Positions 53,120-61,885 of a stretch of DNA of 64,000 bases are shown here, one piece after another. Numbering within the stretch: the first letter of the stretch is position 1; each line of letters begins with the position of its first letter. The notes beneath the pieces are model-generated. The model was given only the letters and a program-made list of their open reading frames with translations, was not told the origin of the DNA and searched no databases. Origin of the DNA: an uncultured Sphingomonadaceae bacterium (GTDB lineage: Bacteria; Pseudomonadota; Alphaproteobacteria; Sphingomonadales; Sphingomonadaceae); the NCBI GenBank assembly GCA_937995515.1, contig CALKJZ010000021.1, positions 81,629 to 145,628 of the forward strand, in the 5' to 3' direction. The translations under genes and the position numbers were made by a program.

Positions 53120-54546
53120 GCCGTGGCCCGCTCCCGGTCCGCAACCCGCGCACCGGTGCGGCGGACCATCTTCTCCACCCCCTCGACCCGGAGGGCGTGG
53201 CCGCAGAGGCCCGGCGGCTGCGCGCGCTCCAGCCGGCGTGGGCGGCACTGGGTGCGGAGGGCCGCGCCCTGCGCCTGCACGCACTCAAGGAATCGATTGC
53301 CCGTCACCGGGCACCCCTTGCGGCCGCACTCGAGACCGATACCGGCCGGCGGGCAGTAACAGCGCTGGAGATCGACAGCGTGCTCGGAATCATCGGCCGC
53401 TGGGCCGGGCGCGCGCCCGGCCTCCTTGCCGCTGCCGAAGTGGCCGATGCGGCAACGGCCATGCCGGGCGTGCGCTATGGCATCCGCATCGATCCCTATC
53501 CGCTGGTGGGGGTGATCGCGCCCTGGAACTTCCCGCTGCTGCTTGCGCTCACGGATGCCATTCCGGCGCTTGCGGCCGGGTGCGCGGTGCTGGTGAAGCC
53601 GTCCGAAGTCACGCCCCGCTTCATCGCACCGCTGATGGCCGCTGCAAGCGAGGTGGAGGGCCTACCGCTCGCGCTCGTCGAGGGGGGTGCCGAAACCGGC
53701 GCGGCGCTGGTCGACGCAGTGGACTTCATCTGCTTTACCGGTTCGGTGGAGACGGGGCGCAAGGTCGCAAAGGCCGCCGCACGCGCCTTTGTGCCGGCAA
53801 GCCTCGAGCTCGGCGGCAAGGATCCGATGATCGTGCTCGAAAGCGCAGACCCGGAGGCCGCAGCCGACATCGCCCTGTCGGCCTCCTGCCGGGCGACCGG
53901 CCAGGCGTGCCAGTCGATCGAGCGGATCTATGTGGCCGAGGCGATCTTCGCGCCCTTTGTCGAGGCGCTGGTGCGCCGCGCGGAGGCGGTGACGCTCGAC
54001 TGGCCGGAGATGGGCGACGGCGACCTCGGGCCCTTCATCTTCGAGGCCCAGGCGCACAAGGTGGCCCGCCAGCTCGCGGAAGCGGTGGCAGAAGGCGCGC
54101 GGATCCACACCGGAGGCGTGGTGGAGACGCTGGGCGGCGGGCTCTGGATGCGGCCCACGGTCGTGACCGGGGTGCGCCACGGCATGGCGCTGATGCGCGA
54201 GGAAACTTTCGGGCCGGTGATGCCGGTGATGCCTTTCCGGGATGTTCCCGAGGCGGTGGCGCTGGCCAACGACAGTGCGTTCGGCCTTTCGGCCGCGGTG
54301 GTGGCGGCCACGCTGGAAGAGGCCGAGGCGGTGGCCGTGCAGCTCGAGGCCGGGGCCGTATCGCTCAACGATGCAGCCCTGACGGCGCTCGTCTCCGACG
54401 CGGAGAAAAGCGCGTTCAAGGCCTCGGGCCTCGGGCCGTCGCGCATGGGCGCCTCCGGGCTCACCCGCTTCCTGCGCCGGCGCGCCCTCCTGCGCCAGAC
54501 TGGCAGGGCGCTGCCGCTTGCCGCCTTCTCGGGCCGTGGCAGATGA
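53116..54546 (+). CDS. Coniferyl-aldehyde-dehydrogenase-like aldehyde dehydrogenase
   Basis: NAD(P)-dependent aldehyde dehydrogenase, 476 residues. Conserved segments: VIAPWNFPLLLAL, VKPSEVTPR (cofactor lysine), FTGSVETGRKV, the catalytic glutamate in LELGGKDPMIV, the catalytic cysteine in ATGQACQSIERIY, and EETFGPVMPVMPF. The arrangement fits the coniferyl/fatty-aldehyde class rather than the betaine type. Translationally coupled to gshB and to the small membrane protein that follows (ATGA at 54543). Confidence 0.9.
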   Translation: MSRGPLPVRNPRTGAADHLLHPLDPEGVAAEARRLRALQPAWAALGAEGRALRLHALKESIARHRAPLAAALETDTGRRAVTALEIDSVLGIIGRWAGRAPGLLAAAEVADAATAMPGVRYGIRIDPYPLVGVIAPWNFPLLLALTDAIPALAAGCAVLVKPSEVTPRFIAPLMAAASEVEGLPLALVEGGAETGAALVDAVDFICFTGSVETGRKVAKAAARAFVPASLELGGKDPMIVLESADPEAAADIALSASCRATGQACQSIERIYVAEAIFAPFVEALVRRAEAVTLDWPEMGDGDLGPFIFEAQAHKVARQLAEAVAEGARIHTGGVVETLGGGLWMRPTVVTGVRHGMALMREETFGPVMPVMPFRDVPEAVALANDSAFGLSAAVVAATLEEAEAVAVQLEAGAVSLNDAALTALVSDAEKSAFKASGLGPSRMGASGLTRFLRRRALLRQTGRALPLAAFSGRGR

Positions 54547-54890
54547 CCCGCGCTGCCGGAACGCGCCTTGCGCTGGTCGCGCTCGCCGTGCTGGTGGGGC
54601 TGGTCTTCTGGTGGGCGCGCGGCGTGACCATCGGCGAAGAACAGGCCGGCACCATCGCGGATGCGCTGTTCCGCACCTATGTCGAGGAAACAGGCGAACA
54701 GAGCGCCCATTTCTCGGGCCCGCGCATGGTCGCCTTCGACGACGGGTGGGAATATCTCTGGATCTACGAGCCATGCCGCGAGACGGGGGAGTTGCGCATC
54801 TTCGTGACGGTCCGCGGCCAGGCGAGCTTTGGCGCCACGCCCAACTGCGCCCCCGTCAGGGGCTTTGCCGTGCCGCCGCAGAAGGTGTGA
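54543..54890 (+). CDS. Small membrane-anchored protein, unknown function
   Basis: 115 residues with one N-terminal membrane segment (LALVALAVLVGLVFWWA, about 9-25), then a short soluble domain of about 85 residues containing DGWEYLWIYEPCRETGELRIF and two cysteines (CRE, NCAP) that could form a disulfide in the periplasm. No family recognised. It overlaps the aldehyde dehydrogenase gene by four bases, and its 3' 35 bp overlap the end of dapE on the other strand. Confidence 0.65.
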   Translation: MTRAAGTRLALVALAVLVGLVFWWARGVTIGEEQAGTIADALFRTYVEETGEQSAHFSGPRMVAFDDGWEYLWIYEPCRETGELRIFVTVRGQASFGATPNCAPVRGFAVPPQKV

Positions 54891-56055
54891 GCGCAAAGGC
54901 TCCGGCAAGAAACCGGTCGTAGATCCGGGCAAGCGCGCGGATGTCGGCCAAAGGCGCCTGCTCGTCCACCTTGTGCATCGAGGCGCCCACAAGGCCGAAC
55001 TCCACCACCGGGCACAGGCGACGGATGAAGCGCGCATCCGACGTGCCGCCAGAGGTGGAAAGCACCGGCCTCAGGCCGGTCTCGGCCTCGATGGCCGCGG
55101 CGATCAGCGTGGAAAGCGGGCCCGGCTCGGTGAGAAAGGCTTCGCCGGAGATGCGGATCCGGGTTTCGGCCGACGGCGCATGACGGGCGACCACCTCCTC
55201 GATCCAGCCGGCGAGCGCGCTGCCACGATGGCAGTCGTTGAAGCGGATGTTGAGCCGCGCGGCCGCACGCGCCGGGATCATGTTGGTGGCCGGGTTGCCG
55301 ACCTCGATGTCGGTCACCTCGAGGTTCGAGGGCTGGAACCAGGGCGTACCCTCGTCGAGCCGCCGTCCCTGCAGCTCGGCGAGAATGGCGATGAGACGGC
55401 GCACCGGATTGTCGGCGCGATCGGGGTAGGCGACATGGCCCTGCGCGCCATTGACCGTGATCCAGGCATTGAGGCTGCCGCGCCGGCCGATCTTCACCAC
55501 GTCGCCCAGACGACGCGCCGAGGTCGGCTCGCCAACGAGGCACATGTCGGGCCGGTGGCCCTCTGCCTCCATCCACTGGAGCAGCCGGTCGGTGCCGAAC
55601 ACCGCCGGGCCCTCCTCGTCGCCGGTGAGGATGAAGCTGAGCGTGCCGGGCGCACCCCGTGCCACATGGGCGGCTGCTGCTGAGACCATGGCCGCAAGCG
55701 CGCCCTTCATGTCCGCCGCACCGCGCCCCACCAGCACGCCCTGGTCGATCGTGCCGGCAAAGGGGTCGGCCGTCCATGCGGCGACATCCCCCGGCGGGAC
55801 CACGTCGACATGGCCGGCCAGCGCGACGTGCGGGCGGCCCGAACCGATGGTGGCAAAGAGATTGTCGACCGGGCCGTCGGGCGGCCCGCCGAAGGCACGC
55901 CGGTGGCAGGCGAAGCCGAGCGAAGCGAGCTCGCGTTCCATGAGATCGAGCGCGCCGGCATCGACGGGGGTGACACTGGCACAGCGGATGAGCCCGGCTG
56001 CAAACGGCACCGGGTCCGGCAGCTCCTGCCCGGGCGAGAGGGTCGCAGTCGCCAT
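54856..56055 (-). CDS. dapE: Succinyl-diaminopimelate desuccinylase
   Basis: Zinc peptidase-family enzyme of lysine and peptidoglycan precursor synthesis, 399 residues. Metal-site motifs are present: GHVDVVPPGD (His, Asp), GRGAADMKGALAAM (bridging Asp), GDEEGPA (Glu pair) and GEPTS, plus the C-terminal zinc ligand region VGASMHKVDE. Dimerisation-domain landmarks include GAQGHVAYP and NMIPARA. The N-terminal signature of DapE (DLIRCxSVTPxDAG) is seen as GLIRCASVTPVDAG. It follows the GST gene by 9 bp. Confidence 0.95.
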   Translation of the reverse strand: MATATLSPGQELPDPVPFAAGLIRCASVTPVDAGALDLMERELASLGFACHRRAFGGPPDGPVDNLFATIGSGRPHVALAGHVDVVPPGDVAAWTADPFAGTIDQGVLVGRGAADMKGALAAMVSAAAAHVARGAPGTLSFILTGDEEGPAVFGTDRLLQWMEAEGHRPDMCLVGEPTSARRLGDVVKIGRRGSLNAWITVNGAQGHVAYPDRADNPVRRLIAILAELQGRRLDEGTPWFQPSNLEVTDIEVGNPATNMIPARAAARLNIRFNDCHRGSALAGWIEEVVARHAPSAETRIRISGEAFLTEPGPLSTLIAAAIEAETGLRPVLSTSGGTSDARFIRRLCPVVEFGLVGASMHKVDEQAPLADIRALARIYDRFLAGAFALTPSAAARQSP

Positions 56056-56064
56056 CGCCCCTGC

Positions 56065-56721
56065 CTAGAACTCATGGGCCGGCTGGCGCCAGACCTCCCT
56101 TTCGGCTGCGGCAATCCATTCGCCCATGAACGGGTGCGCCATGGCGCGAGCGCGATAGGCCTCGGCCGCGGGAGAAAGCGCAACCGCATAGGTGGTGAAC
56201 CGGCTGGCAACCGGCGCAAACAGGATGTCGGCCGCCCCATAGTCCGCCCCCGCGAGCCACGGGCCGCCAAAGCGGGCGAGCCCCTCGCGCCAGAGGCTGT
56301 CGATCCGCGCCACATCGCCCCCGGCCTCCGGGTCGAGGCTCCAGCCCGGGTAATGGCGCATCACGTTCATCGGGCAGTGACGGCGGAGCGCCGCATAGGA
56401 GGATTGCATCTCGGCCGCGACCGAGGCGGCGAAGGCATGGGCCTCCGGCGCCCGGGGCCAGAAGCAGGTGCCGCCCGTCCGCCGGTCGAGATGGGCGATG
56501 ATGCCAAGGCTGTGGAAGGCCGCCACCGCCCCGTCCCAGAGCACCGGCAACCGCCCGCCCGAGACGGCGAGATCGGGCTTGGCCCGCCGCGCTGCCCAGT
56601 CCGGCGCGTAGAGGTTCACGAGCTCCGTCTCGAACGGCAGGCCGGCATGGCGCGCGGCCAGCCAGCCGCGCAGCGACCAGGAGGAATAGCGGCGGTTGCC
56701 GATGATGAGCCGCAGCGTCAT
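56065..56721 (-). CDS. Glutathione S-transferase family protein
   Basis: 218 residues with the thioredoxin-like N-terminal domain (LRLIIGNRRYSSWSLRGWLAA) and the cis-Pro loop GRLPVLWDGAVAAFHSLGII, then an all-helical C-terminal domain with WLAGADYGAADILFAPV. The YSSWS motif suggests the serine/tyrosine of the YfcF-like or beta-type class. Overlaps nadC by ATGA; probably involved in glutathione-dependent detoxification. Confidence 0.88.
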   Translation of the reverse strand: MTLRLIIGNRRYSSWSLRGWLAARHAGLPFETELVNLYAPDWAARRAKPDLAVSGGRLPVLWDGAVAAFHSLGIIAHLDRRTGGTCFWPRAPEAHAFAASVAAEMQSSYAALRRHCPMNVMRHYPGWSLDPEAGGDVARIDSLWREGLARFGGPWLAGADYGAADILFAPVASRFTTYAVALSPAAEAYRARAMAHPFMGEWIAAAEREVWRQPAHEF

Positions 56722-57572
56722 GCGCCGTCGCCCGCATGGTCCATGCCGATGTCGGCCGCGGGCGCCGACTGGGTAAGGCGACCGACACTGATGAAGGTGA
56801 CCCCCGTCTCGGCGATCGCGCGGATGGTCTCGAGCGTCACCCCGCCCGAGGCCTCGGTCGGCACGCGCCCGGCGACGATGCCAACGGCTGCACGCAGCGT
56901 TGCCACATCCATGTTGTCAAGCAGCAGCCGGTCGGCGCCGGCGGCAAGCGCGGCCTCGATCTGGTCCAGCCGGTCGACCTCGACGGTGATGTTGCACAGA
57001 CCGGCGGCCCTGCACGCCGCAACGGCGGCCGTCACGCTTCCGGCTGCGGCGATATGGTTGTCCTTTACCATCGGCGCATCGTGGAGGCCCATGCGGTGGT
57101 TGGTGCCGCCGCCCATCCGCACCGCATATTTCTCGAGGAGCCGCAGGCCCGGCAGGGTTTTGCGCGTATCGAGCAGGATCGCCCCCGTGCCGGCAATCGC
57201 TGCCACATGGGCGGCGGTCAGCGTGGCAATCCCGGTCAGATGCTGAAGCGTGTTGAGCGCCGACCGCTCGGCGGCGAGCAGCGCCCGCGCCCGGCCCCGC
57301 AGGTAAAGGAGCCGGGTGCCAGCGGGCACGCTTGCCCCATCGCGAACCGCCGGGGTCGAGACACAATCCGGATCGAGCGCACGGAAGAAGCGTTCGGCAA
57401 GCCACAGCCCGGCGACCCTTAGCGGCTCACGCGCGACCATCACCGCCGCAAGCATCGCATCCGCGCCGAGGCACGCGGTGGCGGTGATGTCGCCCGCCGT
57501 TGAAACGGCGCCGCCCAGGTCTTCCGCGAGCGTCGCGCGAACAAAGGCGTCCGCGTCGAAGCCTTCGATCAT
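56718..57572 (-). CDS. nadC: Quinolinate phosphoribosyltransferase (carboxylating)
   Basis: Converts quinolinate and PRPP to nicotinate mononucleotide in NAD synthesis, 284 residues. Typical segments: EDLGGAVSTAGDITA, ERSALNTLQHLTGIAT, LDTRKTLPGLRLLEKYAVRMGG, HRMGLHDAPMVKDNHI, VEVDRLDQIEAAL, LLDNMD and ISVGRLTQSAPAADIGMD. The ATG at 57572 overlaps the S9 peptidase stop (ATGA). nadA and nadB are not in the window. Confidence 0.97.
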   Translation of the reverse strand: MIEGFDADAFVRATLAEDLGGAVSTAGDITATACLGADAMLAAVMVAREPLRVAGLWLAERFFRALDPDCVSTPAVRDGASVPAGTRLLYLRGRARALLAAERSALNTLQHLTGIATLTAAHVAAIAGTGAILLDTRKTLPGLRLLEKYAVRMGGGTNHRMGLHDAPMVKDNHIAAAGSVTAAVAACRAAGLCNITVEVDRLDQIEAALAAGADRLLLDNMDVATLRAAVGIVAGRVPTEASGGVTLETIRAIAETGVTFISVGRLTQSAPAADIGMDHAGDGA

Positions 57573-59671
57573 TTCTTCAGTTCGCGCGTGAGGTAAGAGA
57601 CAAAAAGCGCTGCGCGATATGCATTTTCCTTCAGATTCGCGACCCCTGCGTGGCCGCCGTCCACATTCTCGTAATAATAGATCGGGTGGCCGAACTCGGC
57701 CATGCGGGCCGCCATCTTGCGGGCGTGGCCGGGGTGCACGCGGTCGTCCTTGGTCGAGGTGTAGAAGAACACGCGCGGATAGCGCACACCCCTGCGGATG
57801 TTCTGATAGGGGCTGTATTTGCGGATGAAGGCCCAGTCGTCCGTGTCGGGGTTGCCATATTCGTCCATCCACGAGGCGCCGGCCAGCAGCAGGTGATAGC
57901 GGCGCATGTCGGCAAGCGGCACGCCGACGAGCGCGCCATCGTAGAGGTCTGGCCGCTGCGTGTAGGCAACGGCCGCCATCAGCCCGCCGTTGGACCGGCC
58001 GTGGACGGCGATCCGCGAGGCAAGCCCCTCCCGCTTCAGCGTCTCGGCAACGGCGTGCAGGTCGTCGTAGCTGTTCTGTCGCCGCTCGCGCAGGGCCGCC
58101 TGGTGCCAGCGCGGCCCGAACTCGCCGCCGCCGCGGATGTTGGCGATCACGAGCTGCCCGCCCTGCTCCAGCCAGAACTGGTTCTCGGGGCTCAGATAGC
58201 TGGGCAGCACTGCGATCTCGAACCCGCCATAGGCCCAGTAGTGGGTCGGCAGCGGCCCCTTCGCGCCGCGCGGGCGGACAATGAAGTAGGGCACGCGCGT
58301 GCCGTCCCTCGAGGTGGCAAAGCGCTGGGAAACCTCGAACCGTTCGGCATCGAAGAAGGCCGGCGCCGAGGCGAGGACGGTGGGCGCCCCGCCGTCGCTT
58401 GCCTTCATCAGCCGCGCGGGCTCGGTGAAGCCCTGCACGTTCACATAGAGGGTGTCGGAGGCCTCGGCGGTATCGGCCGCAACGAGCGAAAGCGCCGAGT
58501 TGGCCGGGATCGGCACGTCGGCCTCCGCCCAGCCGCCGTCTGCCTCGCGCGACAGACGCACGAGCCTTGCGGAAACATTGTCGAGAAGGTTCAGATAGAT
58601 CGCGCGGCTGGTTGCAACCACGCCATCGATGGCCTGGGTTTCCGAGGGGGTGAACACGCGCTCGACCGGACCCGGGCTTCCCGCATCGGGCACGGTATAG
58701 GAGACAAGACTTCCCGCGGGGATGCCCTTGAACGCGGTGCGCAGGAGCGCGAAGGCGCGCGGCCCCGCGCCATCGCCGATATCGGCGATGAAGCGGAAGT
58801 CCGCATCGGGCGGCAGCGGCGCGGGCACGAGGCGGAAATCGGCCATCAGGTGATGGACGGTGCCGGTCCAGAAGGTCACCCGCTGGTCGACGACATGCCG
58901 GCGGTTACTGCCATTGCCGAAGCCCATCACCCAGACGCCCATGTCGGTCTCGGGTGCAGAGAGGAGCACCCGGCTCGCCGCAAAGGGCGTGCCGCGCTGC
59001 CACAGCCGCGCCTCGCGGGCATAGCCGGAGCTGGTGGTCGGCCCGGCAGCCGTGGCCACCAGCAGCAGGTCGTCGTGCACGAAGGCAACCGTCTGCTTCG
59101 CCTCGGGAAGTCGGAAGGCGCCCTCTGCGGCCGGAACGAACCGGCGGGCCCTCGTGTCGAACTCGCGGATGTCGGTGGCATCCCGGCCGCCGACCGAAAG
59201 GCCCACGAGGCAGCGGTCGAAGGCCGGCGGCAGGCAGACAGCCCCCGTCCAGCCCGACCATTGCCAGTTGCCCTGTTCCTCGGCGTCGAGCGCGTCGACC
59301 GAAAGCAGCGGTTCCCACTCGGGTGCGCCCGCATCGAACGCCGCGCGCGGCGAGACGCGCCAGACGCCGCGGACATTGTCCCGGTCGCGCCAGAAGTTGA
59401 ACACCCGGTCGCGGGTCACGCCCGAGGGCGAGGCCCCGGTCGGGTAGGCGATGCGGCGCGGATCCTCGAGGATTGCCTCGGCGCGCCTGCGCCATTCGGA
59501 AAAGCCGGGCGTGGACTCGAGCTCGGGCAGGAAGCGCGCGTTCTGCGCGCGCACCCATTCGAGGGCCCGTGTCCCCTCGATCTCCTCGAGCCACAGATAG
59601 GGATCCGCATCGGCGGCCGCGGCAAGGGGGGCGGCAATGGCAACCATCAGCGCAGCAAGAATGCTCCTCAT
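57569..59671 (-). CDS. Prolyl-oligopeptidase family serine peptidase (S9A), secreted
   Basis: 700-residue exported peptidase with a signal peptide (RSILAALMVAIAAPLAAA) after the ATG at 59671. An N-terminal seven-bladed propeller begins YLWLEEIEGTRALEWVRAQN, the S9A signature. The alpha/beta-hydrolase domain has YWAYGGFE, the oxyanion region IANIRGGGEFG, the serine nucleophile in HGRSNGGLM, the acid in TKDDRVHPGH and the histidine in VDGGHAG. It heads the minus-strand run peptidase-nadC-GST-dapE. Likely cleaves proline-containing peptides in the periplasm. Confidence 0.94.
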   Translation of the reverse strand: MRSILAALMVAIAAPLAAAADADPYLWLEEIEGTRALEWVRAQNARFLPELESTPGFSEWRRRAEAILEDPRRIAYPTGASPSGVTRDRVFNFWRDRDNVRGVWRVSPRAAFDAGAPEWEPLLSVDALDAEEQGNWQWSGWTGAVCLPPAFDRCLVGLSVGGRDATDIREFDTRARRFVPAAEGAFRLPEAKQTVAFVHDDLLLVATAAGPTTSSGYAREARLWQRGTPFAASRVLLSAPETDMGVWVMGFGNGSNRRHVVDQRVTFWTGTVHHLMADFRLVPAPLPPDADFRFIADIGDGAGPRAFALLRTAFKGIPAGSLVSYTVPDAGSPGPVERVFTPSETQAIDGVVATSRAIYLNLLDNVSARLVRLSREADGGWAEADVPIPANSALSLVAADTAEASDTLYVNVQGFTEPARLMKASDGGAPTVLASAPAFFDAERFEVSQRFATSRDGTRVPYFIVRPRGAKGPLPTHYWAYGGFEIAVLPSYLSPENQFWLEQGGQLVIANIRGGGEFGPRWHQAALRERRQNSYDDLHAVAETLKREGLASRIAVHGRSNGGLMAAVAYTQRPDLYDGALVGVPLADMRRYHLLLAGASWMDEYGNPDTDDWAFIRKYSPYQNIRRGVRYPRVFFYTSTKDDRVHPGHARKMAARMAEFGHPIYYYENVDGGHAGVANLKENAYRAALFVSYLTRELKK

Positions 59672-60985
59672 GCAAAAACCCGCTAGCCCGAAACCGGGGC
59701 GCGCGCAAAGGATTGCCGGGCGGGCGGCCAGCAAGGCCGGCGAAGGCGGCGCTCCCCTCGAGCCGAAGGTGCTGCCCTGCCAGCCGGCGGCCGCTGCCCC
59801 GCAGCCCGGGATTGCGCGCCCGGCTGGCCGCGCACACGGCGATGCTTGCCGTGCTGCTCGCCAGGCTGGTGCCCCCGGGCTGCTGCTCGCGCGGCTGGTG
59901 CCCGCGGGCCCGGGCGCATGGGTGCGGACCTCATCATCGGCACGATCATCGGCACGGCCAGCAGGGCCGTGGCAGCGGTGGCAATGCCCGGCACCGGCGA
60001 AGCGCCGCCGGGCCGGACGGCCGCGCGGGGCACGCCGCCTGCTCCAATCGCCCGGGCCGCGGCCCGGACCCCGGCCCGATCGGCCGACGTCAGCGAAACC
60101 CGGCGTCAGCGGAACCCGGCGTCAGCGAAATGTCGCCTGCTGGCCGCCGCAGGGCGCTGGTGCCCGCGCGTCTGGCATCGGCCATCGCCCGTTCCGCCCA
60201 CGCCCTGCAGGCCGAGGCGCCGCCCATCGTCGCAGCCGGCCGTGCCTCGTCTGTGCTCACGGCCAACCCGCCCGAAGACGCGCCGCGCGGCCGACCGGAT
60301 CCCGCGCCTTCCCCCACGGAAGGCCGACATGTGAAACATCGGCACGCGCAGCGCGGCCGGCGTCTTTGGGTGCGACATCACGCTGGCCCACAGCCGCGTG
60401 CGCGGCGAGCTGATCCGGCTCGGTGCAGCGGGCGCGCCCGACCCGCCGTCCGTCACTTCCGACCGCACGCGCCGCACAGGCCTCGAGGCTGGGGCCGTTG
60501 CCGGTCTTGCCCCCGCGCCCGGGGCCGGGCCGTGTGGCTTCCGCTGCCACGCCGGACGTGCCAGACAGCCGGTTCGACGACAATCCGGTCCATGGCAGCA
60601 AGGGGGTCGCCGGCGTGCCGCAGCCCTCGGCCTTCCTCGAGCTTTCGATGAGGCGAAACAAGGCCTCGCGCTGCGCCCGAACCTCAACATGCGGTCGAGA
60701 ACCCGGACCGACCTCCTCGACACCCCCGGTGTCGCAGCCGGGGGCTTTGTGCCCGCCTCAGGTTCGGCCCGATATCGAAAAGGGGCCCCGGGCGCTGTGG
60801 GTCGATGGCCGCAGCCTTGCCGACCGGCGCCACGCCAGCGCGGTCAAGGTCGTCAACCGGGCGACGCCCGGCCCGGCCCCCGCCTTCCGAGGCGATGGCC
60901 CTCGCCTTCCCAGGCGATGGCCGCGCCGTCTATGCTGGCCTCGCCACCCGGCTCTCACCGCTGTGCGAGGGAAGGCAGTGCCGCA
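59672..60985. other. 1.3-kb noncoding, repeat-bearing region
   Basis: No convincing gene. Long open frames exist on both strands but lack recognisable domains and overlap each other. Repeats: a 27-28-bp imperfect tandem at about 59852-59911 (gctgctcgc...ggctggtgcc twice) and a 16-bp tandem gtcagcgaaacccggc starting at 60089, 60105 and, partially, 60121. A degraded gene cannot be excluded around 60330-60560. Confidence 0.55.
60089..60130. repeat. 16-bp tandem repeat, 2.6 copies
   Basis: gtcagcgaaacccggc at 60089-60104, gtcagcggaacccggc at 60105-60120 (one mismatch) and a partial gtcagcgaaa at 60121-60130. Noncoding. Confidence 0.85.
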
Positions 60986-61714
60986 ATGACCCAATCCCCT
61001 GCCCTGTTGTTTGCGCTCCTTGGCGCAATGGCTCCGGCCACCCCGGCACTGGCCCAGCATGGCCACCATGGCGGGCCACCGTCCGGTCGCGTCTCCCATG
61101 CCGCAGACATGAACCAGCGCTGGCTCGCGCCCGATGTGGACGTGGCGGACTGGGTTCGCCGGTTCGAAAGTCCGGAGCGCGACGTGATCGCCAACCGCGC
61201 TGCCATCATGAGCGCCCTGCGGCTCGAGCCGGGCCAGACGGTCGCCGATGTCGGCGCGGGCACGGGCGCCTATCTCGCCGCGCTCAGCAGCGCCGTGGGT
61301 CCAACAGGCCGGGTGCTCGCCGTCGACATCTCGCCCGCCTTTGTTGCCCACATGGCGAGGCGCGCGCGCGCCGAAGGCCTTGCCAATGTGGCGGCCATCC
61401 TCGGCAGCGCCAGCGACCCGGGGCTGCCCGAAGGCGGCGTGGACGTGATTCTGAGCGTCAACACCTTTCATCACTTCGAGGCGCCCGAAGCGATGCTGAA
61501 GGCGATGCACAGGGCCCTCAGGCCCGGCGGCCAGCTGGCGATTGTCGATTTTGATCGCGAGAAGCCGGGCGCCACCGATCACCAGCGCAGCATGGCCACG
61601 CTCGACAGGGCGGCGCATGTGCGGCTGATCGAGGCGCACGGGTTCCGGCTTGCCGAGGATGTCGCCATCCCCTCGCTGCGGCAGAATTTCATGCTCCGCT
61701 TCGTCAGGGAATAG
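60986..61714 (+). CDS. Exported class I SAM-dependent methyltransferase
   Basis: 242 residues. The N-terminus is a plausible cleavable signal (ALLFALLGAMAPATPALAQ), then a His/Gly-rich stretch and a complete class I methyltransferase domain: motif I VADVGAGTGAYLAAL, the acidic strand VLAVDISPAFVAHM, VILSVNTFHHFEAPEAML and LRPGGQLAIVDFDRE. A SAM-dependent enzyme outside the cytoplasm would lack cofactor supply, so either the hydrophobic N-terminus is an uncleaved anchor or the protein is unusual. GGAAGG precedes the ATG. Substrate unknown. Confidence 0.82.
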   Translation: MTQSPALLFALLGAMAPATPALAQHGHHGGPPSGRVSHAADMNQRWLAPDVDVADWVRRFESPERDVIANRAAIMSALRLEPGQTVADVGAGTGAYLAALSSAVGPTGRVLAVDISPAFVAHMARRARAEGLANVAAILGSASDPGLPEGGVDVILSVNTFHHFEAPEAMLKAMHRALRPGGQLAIVDFDREKPGATDHQRSMATLDRAAHVRLIEAHGFRLAEDVAIPSLRQNFMLRFVRE

Positions 61715-61885
61715 GTGCGGGAAGCGCAGCCTCGGCGGCGCGGCTGGCAGGCGGTGCAGGAGGTGGCACGGGTGCCGCGGAAAATGTCGCAGCCGCAGTG
61801 CTGCAAGTGCCAGTTTCGCGCATTTCCCGGCTGTGCTGCCCGCTATGGCGCAGCCGGAACAGCCAAGGCACAAGGAGCACCCGGA

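Noticed and set aside
60106..60723. 205-residue minus-strand open frame in the large gap
   Set aside because: Arg/Ala-rich with no motif and competing plus-strand frames; not supported as a gene.
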